Shown piece after piece: positions 1 through 9,572 of a stretch of 64,000 nucleotides of DNA. The stretch's first letter is position 1. Each line of letters begins with the position of its first letter. This DNA comes from Clostridium sp. CF012 (GTDB lineage: Bacteria > Bacillota > Clostridia > Clostridiales > Clostridiaceae), in the NCBI RefSeq assembly GCF_018861755.1, contig NZ_JAHLEF010000001.1:372001-436000 (forward strand), in the 5' to 3' direction. The notes below the pieces were generated by a model. It saw nothing but the letters and a program-made list of their open reading frames with translations. It ran no database searches and was not told the DNA's origin. Made by a program: the position numbers and the translations under genes.

Positions 1-734
1 AGTCTTCCTGCAAGTTTTGCAATTGTAGTAGTTTTCCCTACCCCCGTTGGTCCTACCAGCACTATTCTACCTTCTAATTTTGGTATAGTCACATGAATCA
101 TTTCTTTTAATACAAGCTTTAATTTTTCATATTCTCTAGTTTGGAATTCATTAGTTTGGAATTCATTAAATTTGATTACATCATCTTGTATTTTATAATC
201 TTCAATTTTTATGATTATTTTTGATATAGTCTCGCTATCTACATCATTGTCCTCTAATATTTTCTCTATATCACTCTTATTATTTCCTGGGCTATTAACA
301 GCGGCTAACTTACTAACGTTTGCCAGCTCACTAATCATAGTTTTCATTTGTTTCATTTCATCCATTAAGTCCACAGTGGAATCATTAGTGTTGACCTTGC
401 TGTTTATAATATTATTATTCTCCTCAGAATACCTAGAACTTTTATGTACTACACTCTCTTGTTTTCCAGTCTCTCTAGGGTAATTTTTAATTTCATTTTG
501 CTGTTGCACAACTTTTTTAATTGCTTCGATGCTATCCTTCACATTTTGATCTTGTGGATTTATTTCATTTTCCACCGTAGCGGTAACTTCGATAACCTTC
601 GGTGAAAACAATCCTTTTATTCCTGGTCTTCGGATTTTCCTTTGACTTATAATTACAGCTTCCGACCCTAGTTCATATCTTATTCTTGTCATGGCCTCAT
701 TCATGCTATTAACTATATATCGTTTTATAATCAT
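1..734 (-). CDS. flhF: Flagellar SRP-like GTPase FlhF (3' end cut by window edge)
   Basis: The gene runs off the left edge; only about 244 N-terminal codons are present. The N-terminus (MIIKRYIVNSMNEAMTRI...) is typical of FlhF. A low-complexity linker (about residues 70-200, with a short NEFQT repeat) leads to the P-loop GPTGVGKTTT, which opens the SRP-type NG GTPase domain. FlhF is a signal-recognition-like GTPase that sets the place and number of flagella. The ATG overlaps the flhA stop as ATGA, so the two are translationally coupled. The family assignment is firm; the catalytic half lies outside the window. Confidence 0.93.
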   Translation of the reverse strand, partial: MIIKRYIVNSMNEAMTRIRYELGSEAVIISQRKIRRPGIKGLFSPKVIEVTATVENEINPQDQNVKDSIEAIKKVVQQQNEIKNYPRETGKQESVVHKSSRYSEENNNIINSKVNTNDSTVDLMDEMKQMKTMISELANVSKLAAVNSPGNNKSDIEKILEDNDVDSETISKIIIKIEDYKIQDDVIKFNEFQTNEFQTREYEKLKLVLKEMIHVTIPKLEGRIVLVGPTGVGKTTTIAKLAGR

Positions 735-2806
735 TGTAGAGTTACAACTCCTTCAGTTTTAATCTCCACTTCATTTGGTATCTCATTGAGAGAAAGGACG
801 TAAATTCCAGGAAATACCATTTCAATTAGCTTTCTAAATGCTGGCCTTATTTTTGGGGATACTAGTATTACTGGTTGGTTATTGTGAAAATAAATTGTGT
901 TAATGTTATTCTTAATAGAATTTAATATTTTACCTGTGGTATCTGGATCTACTGCTGGAAAAGAACCTTGTATAGATTTTTGGATGTTGCTAGAAACAAT
1001 ATTTTCAACTTCCGGTGATAGGGTTATAATTGTTATAACCCCATTGTCGTCAACTAGTCCATTACAGATACTTCTTCCCAGTGAAAAACGAACATATTCT
1101 GTTAATACTTCAATGTCCTTAGTTATCCTAGAATTATCCGCCAAGGACTCGAGTATTGTAACCATATCCTTTATAGCTACTCTTTCTTTTAGTAAGCTCT
1201 GAAGAACCTTTTGTACTTCACCAATAGTCATAAGATCTGGTATTAATTCTTCCACTACAGTATTATATTTCTCTTTTACAGAATCAATTAATAGCTTAGT
1301 TTCCTGCCTACCTAGAAGTTCAAAGGCATGATTTTTAATAGTTTCTGTTAAATGAGTTACCATTACAGTAGTTGGGTCTACAACTGTTAGCCCTTTGATT
1401 TCTGCATCTTCTCTTTGATCATTATTTATCCACACTGCAGGCAGTCCAAAAGTAGGTTCAACGGTGTTAATTCCTTGTATATTAATATCCTCGGAACTTG
1501 GGTCAATACAAAGCAGCATACTTGGCATTAAATTACCTTTTATTATTACAGTTCCACGTATCTTAACTACGTATTCATTTGTTTTAAGTTGCAAATTATC
1601 TTTAATTCTAATGGGTTGAACAACAATTCCCATTTCCAACGCACACTGCCTTCTTACTGAAGCAATTCTTTGTAATAAATCGCCCCCTGTAGCTTCGTCT
1701 GCCAGCGGAATTAGTCCATATCCTATTTCTATTTCCATAGGCTCGACAGAAATCAGACTCATTACATTTTCTGGTTCGCGGTTTTCAGTTTCAAAGTTTT
1801 CTTGTTCATCATTTTCTATTCTCATAATTTTTTGATCTTTTTCATCCTTATGTAAAAAATATGCACTGGTTGCCGTAGCAATAGATAATATAATGAAAAC
1901 AAGACTAGGCATACCTGGAATTGCAGCCAAAACTAATAACACCACTGATGATAATGCTATTACTTTTGGAAATGCAGTAAGCTGCGATGTTACTTGAGTT
2001 CCTAAATTTGTAGTGCTACCAGACCGGGTAACGAGAATACCAGAAGCAACTGATATTAAAAGCGCCGGAATCTGGCCTACAAGACCATCCCCAACCGTTA
2101 GCCTAACATAAGTGGTTGTAGCTTTTGCAATGGGCATTTCAAGCATTACTACACCTATAATTATCCCACCAAAAATATTAATTATGGTAATAATTATACC
2201 AGCTATAGCATCTCCCTTTACGAATTTTGAAGCTCCGTCCATAGCCCCATAAAAGCTGGCTTCGTCCTGCAATTTTGTTCTTCTTTCTCTTGCCTGGTCT
2301 TCATTTATAACCCCTGCGTTCAAATCAGCATCAATACTCATTTGTTTACCTGGCATAGCGTCTAGCGTAAATCTAGCAGAAACTTCTGAAACTCTGCCAG
2401 CACCCGCTGTAATAACTATAAACTGGATAACGATTATTATTAAGAAAATAATTATACCAACTACATAATTACCTCCAACAACAAATTCACCAAAGGCCTC
2501 AATTATATCACCTGCATAAGCTTCTGTTAATATAAGCCTTGTAGATGAAATATTTAACCCTAATCTTAAAAGTGTTGTAATAAGCAATAATGTTGGAAAA
2601 ACTGAAAATTGCAAAACTTCTGTCGTAAACATTGTTAGTAATAAAATAACAACTGCCAGTGTCATATTAAGTGCAATTATTACATCAAGAAGCCTTGGTG
2701 GTAATGGAATAATTATCATTAAAACTATTCCTATTACACCAACGGCAACTAAAACATCTAAATTATTTTTTATGTTAAATTTTGTTTCCTTAGCCACAAA
2801 TATCAT
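731..2806 (-). CDS. flhA: Flagellar export apparatus protein FlhA
   Basis: At 691 residues this is full family length. The N-terminal half (to about residue 315) carries repeated hydrophobic segments. The cytoplasmic loop holds the FHIPEP family signature (EVSARFTLDAMPGKQMSID). The C-terminal half is the soluble domain that forms the export-gate ring and docks chaperone-substrate complexes. FlhA sits in the inner membrane at the base of the flagellum and helps convert proton-motive force into protein export. It lies 3 bp after the fliR-flhB stop and overlaps flhF by 4 nt, so it is an internal operon gene. Confidence 0.97.
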   Translation of the reverse strand: MIFVAKETKFNIKNNLDVLVAVGVIGIVLMIIIPLPPRLLDVIIALNMTLAVVILLLTMFTTEVLQFSVFPTLLLITTLLRLGLNISSTRLILTEAYAGDIIEAFGEFVVGGNYVVGIIIFLIIIVIQFIVITAGAGRVSEVSARFTLDAMPGKQMSIDADLNAGVINEDQARERRTKLQDEASFYGAMDGASKFVKGDAIAGIIITIINIFGGIIIGVVMLEMPIAKATTTYVRLTVGDGLVGQIPALLISVASGILVTRSGSTTNLGTQVTSQLTAFPKVIALSSVVLLVLAAIPGMPSLVFIILSIATATSAYFLHKDEKDQKIMRIENDEQENFETENREPENVMSLISVEPMEIEIGYGLIPLADEATGGDLLQRIASVRRQCALEMGIVVQPIRIKDNLQLKTNEYVVKIRGTVIIKGNLMPSMLLCIDPSSEDINIQGINTVEPTFGLPAVWINNDQREDAEIKGLTVVDPTTVMVTHLTETIKNHAFELLGRQETKLLIDSVKEKYNTVVEELIPDLMTIGEVQKVLQSLLKERVAIKDMVTILESLADNSRITKDIEVLTEYVRFSLGRSICNGLVDDNGVITIITLSPEVENIVSSNIQKSIQGSFPAVDPDTTGKILNSIKNNINTIYFHNNQPVILVSPKIRPAFRKLIEMVFPGIYVLSLNEIPNEVEIKTEGVVTLQ

Positions 2807-2809
2807 CCT

Positions 2810-4648
2810 TTACTTTCTTTTCTTTAATTTGTATACCAATGCTAATATTTCTGCCACAGCTTCATACATATCCGCTGGGATTTCTGAGCCCAAATCTAAA
2901 TCTTTATATATTAATCTTGCTAGTGGTTTATTTTCAATTATTGGGATGTCATTCTCTTTAGCAACCTCTTTTATTTTTATTGCCACATTATCTGCACCTT
3001 TAGCTACGACTATTGGCGCACCCTCCCCTCCTTGCTCATATTTAATAGCTATAGCTAAATGAGTTGGGTTTGTTATAACCACAGTAGCATCTGGTACTTG
3101 TTGCATCATTCTACTTGCTGCCATTTCTCTTTGCTTTTGCCTGATTTTCGATTTAATCTGCGGGTCTCCTTCTTGTTGTTTATATTCTTCTTTAATTTCC
3201 TGGATACTCATTTTAAGTTCTTTGTTATGCTTATATTTCTGGTATGCAAAATCAATGACAGATATTATCAGCATAATTATTGCAATTTTAAAAAATATAG
3301 ATATTACCAATTTACCAAAAACACCTAAAACAGCATCTATTTTCAGGCTTCCATAGTTCATCATATCTAAATAATTACTTTTAATAAAATTGTAAGCCAC
3401 AACTCCTATGGTGGTAATTATAGCTAAATTTTTCAATAAATCCACTAAGGATCTTGTTGAAAAAATTTTCTTAAATCCACTTATCATACTTAGTTTTTTT
3501 AAATCGGGTTTAAGTGGTTCATTAGTTAATATAAAACCAGATTGCATTAAGCTTGCCACAACTCCCATTATCATAATAGGCACCACAATTGGTAAAATCA
3601 AAAGCCCAAATTTAATTATAGAAACAAAAAGCACAGTGCTAAAAGTTTCCTCAGTAACAGTCAAGGTTAAATAATTGTTTAAGAAAAGAATTATTACATC
3701 TTTTAAATTTTCTAACATGTAGGCACCAAGTATTATCAATAAAAACGTTGAGGTTAAAAGTGTAATAGTAGAGGATAATTCCTTGCTCTTTGCTACTTGA
3801 CCCTTTTTCTTTGACTCACTTTTCTTTTTAGGAGTAGCTTCTTCGGTTTTTTCACCACTATCTGCAGAAATAACAATTAGCATAGGTATTACTCTATAAA
3901 AAGCTTTAATTATATCTGGAATAGTATAAAATGAACCTACTATTAACTTCATAACAGCTGGTAGCACTAGTGCAAAGCAACTGAGTCCTACTAGTATTTT
4001 TATTGGCATACCTAAAATCATAACATTTAATTGTGGTACTGTTCTTGATATCAAACCCAGACATAAATCTGTAATAATAATTATTAAAATAATTGGTATT
4101 GCTATTTTTAACCCTAATGTGAAAAACTCTACAAATACTTTCACCATCATCATAGCAGTTGCTTGTGAAAGTATAAACTTACCAAGCACAATAACATTGA
4201 ATGAATCAATGATAGCCCTTATTAACATGTGGTGACCATCTACAACAAAAAACATTACCATACTTACCCAATAAAGTAACCTTCCAAGCAAAGTAACATT
4301 CTCATTAGATATAGGATCAAACATGCTCATCATGGAAAATCCAACTTGGAAATCCATAAGCTGCCCAGCCATTTGTGCTGAGAAAAAACAAAATTTTGTT
4401 ATGTAACCTAATGTTAACCCTGTAATAACCTCATCTATACAGAATATTACGAGTCCAGTGTTATTAGTAATTAAGCTTACATTTTCATAATTAACGCCTG
4501 GTAAAATCAGAAAAGTGAAAACAACACAAAATCCAACTTTTGCCATTGCTGGAGTACCCTTAGGAAAGAAAATTGGTATACCCATAACGAATGCTGATAT
4601 TCTAAGTAGCACCATTATAAAGCCTAAATAATAAGCTGTATTAATCAA
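2810..4648 (-). CDS. Fused flagellar export protein FliR-FlhB
   Basis: One 612-residue frame joins two export-gate proteins. Residues 1 to about 258 are FliR-like, with multiple membrane spans and the motif GQLMDFQVGFSM. From about residue 261 a classic FlhB start follows (SGEKTEEATPKKKSESKKKGQ), then four membrane spans and a cytoplasmic domain. That domain carries the autocleavage motif NPTH (in VVITNPTHLAIA), which switches export specificity from hook to filament. No stop or frameshift separates the halves. Bifunctional FliR/FlhB proteins are known in some clostridia, so this is a real fusion rather than an assembly error. It sits between fliQ and flhA, where separate fliR and flhB normally lie. 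Confidence 0.95.
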   Translation of the reverse strand: MINTAYYLGFIMVLLRISAFVMGIPIFFPKGTPAMAKVGFCVVFTFLILPGVNYENVSLITNNTGLVIFCIDEVITGLTLGYITKFCFFSAQMAGQLMDFQVGFSMMSMFDPISNENVTLLGRLLYWVSMVMFFVVDGHHMLIRAIIDSFNVIVLGKFILSQATAMMMVKVFVEFFTLGLKIAIPIILIIIITDLCLGLISRTVPQLNVMILGMPIKILVGLSCFALVLPAVMKLIVGSFYTIPDIIKAFYRVIPMLIVISADSGEKTEEATPKKKSESKKKGQVAKSKELSSTITLLTSTFLLIILGAYMLENLKDVIILFLNNYLTLTVTEETFSTVLFVSIIKFGLLILPIVVPIMIMGVVASLMQSGFILTNEPLKPDLKKLSMISGFKKIFSTRSLVDLLKNLAIITTIGVVAYNFIKSNYLDMMNYGSLKIDAVLGVFGKLVISIFFKIAIIMLIISVIDFAYQKYKHNKELKMSIQEIKEEYKQQEGDPQIKSKIRQKQREMAASRMMQQVPDATVVITNPTHLAIAIKYEQGGEGAPIVVAKGADNVAIKIKEVAKENDIPIIENKPLARLIYKDLDLGSEIPADMYEAVAEILALVYKLKKRK

Positions 4649-4659
4649 TATAACTCCAC

Positions 4660-4929
4660 CTAACCTCCCATATTAGCAATAAGTTCAAAAATCCTAGTTG
4701 TAAAGCCAACTAACGTATGAAGCATCCAACTACCCATTAATAAGCCAATTAGTGCTGCTGCAAGTAACTTTGGCACAAATGTTAATGTTTGCTCCTGGAT
4801 TTGAGTAGTAGCTTGAAATATACTTATTATTAGCCCTACTAAAGTGGCTGTAAGTAGTATGGGAGCTGATACCAATATTGATGTTTGAATAGCGTCTTTT
4901 ATTACGGACAACACAATGCTCTCTGTCAT
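4660..4929 (-). CDS. fliQ: Flagellar export protein FliQ
   Basis: The 89-residue protein has two long hydrophobic helices (about residues 16-38 and 51-74), the standard FliQ size and layout. The conserved IQEQTLTFVPK loop lies between them. FliQ is a core subunit of the FliPQR export gate in the inner membrane. Its position between fliP and fliR is the usual order, with about 10 bp to each neighbour. Confidence 0.96.
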   Translation of the reverse strand: MTESIVLSVIKDAIQTSILVSAPILLTATLVGLIISIFQATTQIQEQTLTFVPKLLAAALIGLLMGSWMLHTLVGFTTRIFELIANMGG

Positions 4930-4939
4930 TTAATTCACC

Positions 4940-5770
4940 TCAACTAAAACTCATAATCAACGATTTCACCAATAAATTCCACCCATCAACCATTATAAAT
5001 AACAATAATTTAAAGGGAAGAGAAATCATAACCGGTGGTAGCATCATCATTCCCATAGCCATAAGAATACTACCCGTAACAATATCTATTATAATAAAAG
5101 GGATAAATAATAAAAACCCCATTTCAAAAGCTCGCCTTAGTTCACTTATTATAAAAGAGGGCACCACAGCATATAGGGGTACTTTATCATAGGTAAGTTT
5201 AGGCTTTCCCTTACTCATTACTACATTACCTTTTGCATCAACTTCATTTTTAACTGTATCTTCTAATTTTCCCACTTCTAAAAAAAGTTTCAAATCCTTA
5301 GCTCTGGTCTGTTTTAGCATAAAATCTCTAATAGGCTTAGAGCCTTTATCAATGGCAACACTTTGAGTTATTCTATTATTCATATATGGAGTTAAAGCAT
5401 CGGTATTGACTTTTTTAAAAGTTGGAGCCATAGTGAAAAATGTTAAAAATAGAGCAAGTCCAATTATAACCTCTTTTGGTATTGCCTGTTGAATTCCAAT
5501 AGCACTCTTAAATAAGGATAGCACTATAATTATCCTTACAAAACTGGTAGTCATTATAATAAATGAAGGAAGTAGGGTAAGTATAGTAAGCATCACTATC
5601 AGCTTAATATTATCCACATAATCAGTTGGAGTAGTTGCTTTATCAATGGAAAGATTGATTTTAGGTATTGGTAGTGTTTGTGGAACAGCATTTACGATTT
5701 TAATTGTAACAATCCCCAATATTAACATAACCAAAGCAAAAACAAATAAGTTTCTATTTTTTCTTTTCAT
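4940..5770 (-). CDS. fliP: Flagellar export protein FliP
   Basis: The 276-residue protein starts with a signal-like hydrophobic segment (residues 7-28). It has the FliP signature regions: SFVRIIIVLSLFKSAIG, then the ELRRAFEMGFLLFIPF segment and the C-terminal membrane pair. FliP is the main subunit of the FliPQR export channel. A short charged insertion (about residues 175-195) lies in the periplasmic loop. The start overlaps the 3' end of fliO by 17 bp, which suggests translational coupling. Confidence 0.96.
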   Translation of the reverse strand: MKRKNRNLFVFALVMLILGIVTIKIVNAVPQTLPIPKINLSIDKATTPTDYVDNIKLIVMLTILTLLPSFIIMTTSFVRIIIVLSLFKSAIGIQQAIPKEVIIGLALFLTFFTMAPTFKKVNTDALTPYMNNRITQSVAIDKGSKPIRDFMLKQTRAKDLKLFLEVGKLEDTVKNEVDAKGNVVMSKGKPKLTYDKVPLYAVVPSFIISELRRAFEMGFLLFIPFIIIDIVTGSILMAMGMMMLPPVMISLPFKLLLFIMVDGWNLLVKSLIMSFS

Positions 5771-6119
5771 CTTTACCTTCCTTTTTCAAAATATGTTTTT
5801 TGAATAATTCCTTCATGTCTTTATATTGAGGTATCTCTTTAGCGTTTTGAATTGTAATTATTTCTTCTTGTGGCACCTCAAATAAAATATTGATTTCCTT
5901 AGAGCTAGAAGATACTGCATAGGCTTTTTCACCAATTTTAACTACTAAAATACTATTTTCCTTAGATAGGGCAATTCTATCTAATACTTTCATATATCGC
6001 CCATCTTGCAACTTTTGGAGTTTATCTCCGCCGTATTTTAAGGATAAATATAATATAAGTAATATGAAAGGTAAAAACAATAAAATTTTAATAAGTAGCA
6101 TCAAAAATTCTCCGTCCAT
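5754..6119 (-). CDS. fliO: Flagellar biosynthesis protein FliO
   Basis: The 121-residue protein has one N-terminal membrane helix (about residues 5-26). A short soluble domain follows with the LQKLQDGRYMKVLDRIALSKENSILVVKIG pattern typical of FliO/FliZ. It ends in a lysine-rich tail. FliO assists assembly of the FliP pore. Sequence conservation in this family is low, but size, topology and position just before fliP make the call safe. Confidence 0.88.
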   Translation of the reverse strand: MDGEFLMLLIKILLFLPFILLILYLSLKYGGDKLQKLQDGRYMKVLDRIALSKENSILVVKIGEKAYAVSSSSKEINILFEVPQEEIITIQNAKEIPQYKDMKELFKKHILKKEGKDEKKK

Positions 6120-6130
6120 AATTTTATCAC

Positions 6131-6583
6131 CTACTGTACTAATATATCATTAAAATATATATGAGCAATTTTTCCTTTAGTTAAAACAGGGTTTATACTC
6201 TTAATAAGTTCATTCTTTATAGCGTCAACGCCTACAGCACCAAAGTCCGTAGTTTTCTTCACCCTCATAGAAGTATTGACAACATCCCTAATAATCGGCT
6301 TTTTTATTTCTAATTCTGCAGTTAAATCCTTATTATCTTCGTATCCTATAAAAACCTTAACCTTTAGATATCTTCGTCCATCCTCATCTGAAAGATTCAC
6401 TAAGAATTCATCTAAGGAATAAGTTACCTCATTAGTTTCCAAAGCATTAGTTGATTTTGCCGTAGGAGCTTTCATACCAGCAAAATACATCCCTCCAAAG
6501 GCTGCAGCGCCAACTACAACTAATACCAACAGAACTATAATAGCTATCCTAAAAACATTTCCCTTTTGTGGTTTATCACTCAT
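6131..6583 (-). CDS. fliL: Flagellar basal body-associated protein FliL
   Basis: The 150-residue protein has a single membrane anchor (about residues 11-32) and a periplasmic domain with the conserved EFLVNLSDEDGRRYLKVKV stretch and the VxDxxxxxxR-like IIRDVVNTSM region. FliL surrounds the stator and supports motor function. Its start overlaps the motB stop as ATGA. The order motA-motB-fliL is common in Firmicutes. Confidence 0.93.
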   Translation of the reverse strand: MSDKPQKGNVFRIAIIVLLVLVVVGAAAFGGMYFAGMKAPTAKSTNALETNEVTYSLDEFLVNLSDEDGRRYLKVKVFIGYEDNKDLTAELEIKKPIIRDVVNTSMRVKKTTDFGAVGVDAIKNELIKSINPVLTKGKIAHIYFNDILVQ

Positions 6584-7314
6584 TTTTTAGTGGCCTCCTT
6601 TTCAGTTGCAACAATTAAAATATTTACTCTTCTATTTAAAGCTCTGTTTACATCACTATTATTAGGTACAATAGGTTGATACTCAGCACAAGCAACAGAT
6701 TTAAATCTGTTTGGGTGAGATTGTACCTTGATGTTAACAAAATATTCAAGTACATTTAAGGCTCTAGCAGAGGATAGTTGCCAATTGTTTTCATATTCAT
6801 AATTACTAATTGGTATATTATCTGTATGGCCCTCTATTACAATATCATTAGGTAAAGTAGCTAGTAGGCCATTTATCGAATCTAGCACTGGTTTAATTTT
6901 ATCTATAATTTCTGCTTTTCCACTTTCAAATAAAATATTTTCTCTAAGTTGAATTATAACCCCTCTGTTATCAGTTTTAATTACTACTATAGCTTCTAGT
7001 TTATTCTTTTTTATGAAACTTTGAACCTTTTCATATATATCTTCAGTATTATTATTAGGTGTGCTAGTGGGTATTGGTTCACCAACTAATGGTACTTCTC
7101 CATTTTTCACACTAAAATCTAAAATACTGGTTCCTGTTTCACCTGTGAGTACTGATTGAAGAGATGATGCAATTTGTTTGAACTTTGCAGCATCAACTGT
7201 TGAAAATGAATATAATAAAACAAAGAAGGTTAGAAGAAGTGTCATGGTATCTGCAAAGGTAGCTAGCCAAGCATCAGTTCTCATTTCTTCTCCACCACTT
7301 TTTTTTCTAGACAT
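6580..7314 (-). CDS. motB: Flagellar motor stator protein MotB
   Basis: The 244-residue protein has a cytoplasmic N-terminus and one membrane helix carrying the proton-binding aspartate (ATFADTMTLLLTFFVLL). The C-terminal half is an OmpA-like peptidoglycan-binding domain (IEGHTDNIPI, then LSSARALNVLEYF and NRRVNI). MotB anchors the MotA/MotB ion channel to the wall. The start overlaps the motA stop by 8 bp. Confidence 0.96.
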   Translation of the reverse strand: MSRKKSGGEEMRTDAWLATFADTMTLLLTFFVLLYSFSTVDAAKFKQIASSLQSVLTGETGTSILDFSVKNGEVPLVGEPIPTSTPNNNTEDIYEKVQSFIKKNKLEAIVVIKTDNRGVIIQLRENILFESGKAEIIDKIKPVLDSINGLLATLPNDIVIEGHTDNIPISNYEYENNWQLSSARALNVLEYFVNIKVQSHPNRFKSVACAEYQPIVPNNSDVNRALNRRVNILIVATEKEATKK

Positions 7315-8119
7315 TGTCTGTCACCCCAGCTTTTTTTGCTTGCTCTTCAACAAATTTAGCTCTGTCAAAAGGTGATAGGTAAGATGTTAACTTTTCTTCA
7401 ACTATTCTTGGATTTACTCCAGATTGAATTGCAAGTATTCCTTCAAGCATCATTTCTCTATTATTCACTTCAATACTAGATTTATAATTTAGATTTTGCG
7501 CCATAGGAACCAATATTAAGTTTGCGAGTAATGCACCATAAAATGTAGTTATTAATGCTTTTCCCATACCAGAAGCCAGCGCTGAGGAATCACTTAAATT
7601 TGCAAGCATTTGAATAAGTCCTATAAGTGTACCAAGCATACCAAAGGCTGGTGCATAAGCCGCCCAAGCTTTTAACATATTAGCTCCATCACCATGACGT
7701 CTTTCCATCTCTCCTATTTCTAGTTCCATAATATCTTTGATTGTTTCAGGTTCTAGACCATCGACCACCATTTGTAGTCCTTTTTTCAAAAATTCATTTG
7801 TAAGATGAGACATTTCATCTTCAAGTGATAAAAGGCCCTCTCTTCTTGCTTTTTTAGATAGTGATGTAAAGCTATTAATAATCTCAGAACTAGAGGATGT
7901 ACTTTCTTTAAAAGATTGTACAATGACCTTAAGTACTTTATTCATAGCTGAAACAGGATATGCTATTAGCAGTGCCGCAAATGACCCACCTACTGTAATC
8001 GCTATTGAAGCCGGATCATAAAATATTTTTAAACTAGTTCCCCCAGATGCCATCCCCCATATAGTTAACCCAAACCCTATTACAATTCCAATAGTGGTCA
8101 AAATATCATGTTTTTTCAT
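7307..8119 (-). CDS. motA: Flagellar motor stator protein MotA
   Basis: The 270-residue protein has four membrane segments in two pairs (near residues 6-26, 33-55, 150-170 and 180-205), separated by the large cytoplasmic loop that contacts FliG. The loop contains EIGEMERRHGDGANMLKAWAAYAPAFGMLGTL, typical of MotA. With MotB it forms the stator channel that drives rotation. It lies about 11 bp after flbD. Confidence 0.96.
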   Translation of the reverse strand: MKKHDILTTIGIVIGFGLTIWGMASGGTSLKIFYDPASIAITVGGSFAALLIAYPVSAMNKVLKVIVQSFKESTSSSSEIINSFTSLSKKARREGLLSLEDEMSHLTNEFLKKGLQMVVDGLEPETIKDIMELEIGEMERRHGDGANMLKAWAAYAPAFGMLGTLIGLIQMLANLSDSSALASGMGKALITTFYGALLANLILVPMAQNLNYKSSIEVNNREMMLEGILAIQSGVNPRIVEEKLTSYLSPFDRAKFVEEQAKKAGVTDNV

Positions 8120-8130
8120 GCCCCTACCCC

Positions 8131-8322
8131 CTATAACTTGCCAGTAAATATCCTGTTTTTATATTTTATTATTTTATCAATTACTACATCTGTGCTTTCA
8201 AGTACAATGTACTTCTTGCCGTTTACTAAAGTTATTAATGTTTCTGGCATTGTTTCAATCTTTTCTATAACTTCTGCATTTAAGATAAATTCCTCTTTAT
8301 TTAATCCCGTAAGTTTTATCAT
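8131..8322 (-). CDS. flbD: Flagellar protein FlbD family
   Basis: The 63-residue protein begins MIKLTGLNKEEFILNAEVIEKIE and continues through PETLITLVNGKKYIV, the pattern of the small FlbD/SwrD family. SwrD of Bacillus subtilis raises motor power and is encoded between hook and motor genes, exactly as here. The ATG has an upstream AGGAGG site. It is not the Caulobacter transcription regulator of the same name. Confidence 0.9.
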   Translation of the reverse strand: MIKLTGLNKEEFILNAEVIEKIETMPETLITLVNGKKYIVLESTDVVIDKIIKYKNRIFTGKL

Positions 8323-8374
8323 GAGACCTCCTAATGATATATTTATATTATATGTATAAATTTAAGAGGATTTG

Positions 8375-8408
8375 GTAAGTCTCAAATAATTTTGTACTTG
8401 AGACTTAC
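8375..8408. other. Perfect 11-bp inverted repeat between flgE and flbD
   Basis: GTAAGTCTCAA and its exact complement TTGAGACTTAC flank a 12-nt loop. The hairpin lies in the 117-bp gap after the flgE stop and about 53 nt before flbD. Neither strand has a U-tract after the stem, so it does not read as a standard intrinsic terminator. A processing or mRNA-stability element that sets hook versus stator expression is an inference. Confidence 0.6.
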
Positions 8409-8439
8409 TACAAATTCACTCTAATATTTTATGTTTACA

Positions 8440-9447
8440 CTACCTCTTTAGATTTATTATCTCCTGTAATATTTCATCGCCTGTGCTAATTGTCTTACCC
8501 GCTGCTTGGAAGGCTCTAGTTGCAACTATCATATCTGTAAATTGCTCAGCTAGGTCAACATTTGACATTTCAAGCATTCCTGAAAGCATAGCACCGTAAC
8601 CTTTACTATTATCAGTAATTTTATCAGATCCAATTGCTGATCTAACTACAGGTTCTCCTGAGTTAGAATTGCTTTCATATAAATTTTTACCAAGCTTGCC
8701 TAGTCCTGCTGGGTTATTAAATGATGCCATAGCAATCTGTCCAATTATAGTTACCGCATTATTATCTAAAGTGGCCTTAATAGTTCCATCCTTTTCTATG
8801 GAAAAAGATTTTACCTTGGCTGTAGTTGCTGTAGCTGGTGGAATTGGAACAACAGTTACTTCATCTGGTATTGTTAATGGTATAATGTCAGTAACTGGGG
8901 TAGTAGGCACAGGGCCATTTGCATCTACAAATTTTGTGGTAAGTACAGTTCCCGCATAGCTTAAACTTCCACCTATAGCATAGCCCATAACCCTAAACCC
9001 ATCTGAGGTTAATAAATGACCTTCATGATCTCGTGTTAAAGCTCCATCCCTTGTATATGATGTATTTAATGTTCCAGTTCCCATAGTGTGTTTAGCTGCA
9101 TCAACTGCTATTTTTCCATCAACAGGTCCAGTTGCAACTATTAAATACCCTTCTCCATCCATAGCAACATCTAGATTTCTAGATGTTGGCTGCATCATCC
9201 CTTGACCTACCATAGTATCTATTCCTGCCACTTGCACTCCTAGTCCTACTTGCTTTGGGTTAACTCCACCTTGATTGGTTGATGGTGAAGATGCATCAGA
9301 CATACTTTGGCTTACCATATCTTGAAACCTAACTCTTCCGCTTTTAAAAGATGTAGTTCCAACGTTCGCTATATTATTTCCTATAACATCTAATTTAACT
9401 TGATTTGCTTTCATTCCACTTATTCCTGCATATAATGATCTTAACAT
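8440..9447 (-). CDS. flgE: Flagellar hook protein FlgE
   Basis: The 335-residue protein begins MLRSLYAGISGMKANQVKLDVIGNNIANVGT, the rod/hook family N-terminus. It ends with the paired C-terminal helix (LSNVDLAEQFTDMIVATRAFQA-like). The middle contains the FlgE-type MDGEGYLIVATG segment and a variable domain. FlgE polymerises into the hook. Its place after flgD and the flagellar operon protein supports FlgE rather than FlgG or FlgF. It is shorter than enterobacterial FlgE. Confidence 0.93.
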   Translation of the reverse strand: MLRSLYAGISGMKANQVKLDVIGNNIANVGTTSFKSGRVRFQDMVSQSMSDASSPSTNQGGVNPKQVGLGVQVAGIDTMVGQGMMQPTSRNLDVAMDGEGYLIVATGPVDGKIAVDAAKHTMGTGTLNTSYTRDGALTRDHEGHLLTSDGFRVMGYAIGGSLSYAGTVLTTKFVDANGPVPTTPVTDIIPLTIPDEVTVVPIPPATATTAKVKSFSIEKDGTIKATLDNNAVTIIGQIAMASFNNPAGLGKLGKNLYESNSNSGEPVVRSAIGSDKITDNSKGYGAMLSGMLEMSNVDLAEQFTDMIVATRAFQAAGKTISTGDEILQEIINLKR

Positions 9448-9572
9448 ATTATTACCTCCATATTTTTTCTTCTTAAGCTAAATTCCAATAGAGTTATAAT
9501 GCAATTGTAACTTTCTTAGTAATTACCTTGCTTCTGTACCTCCACAAAGTTAAGCTTCCTAAAAGGTCCAGC

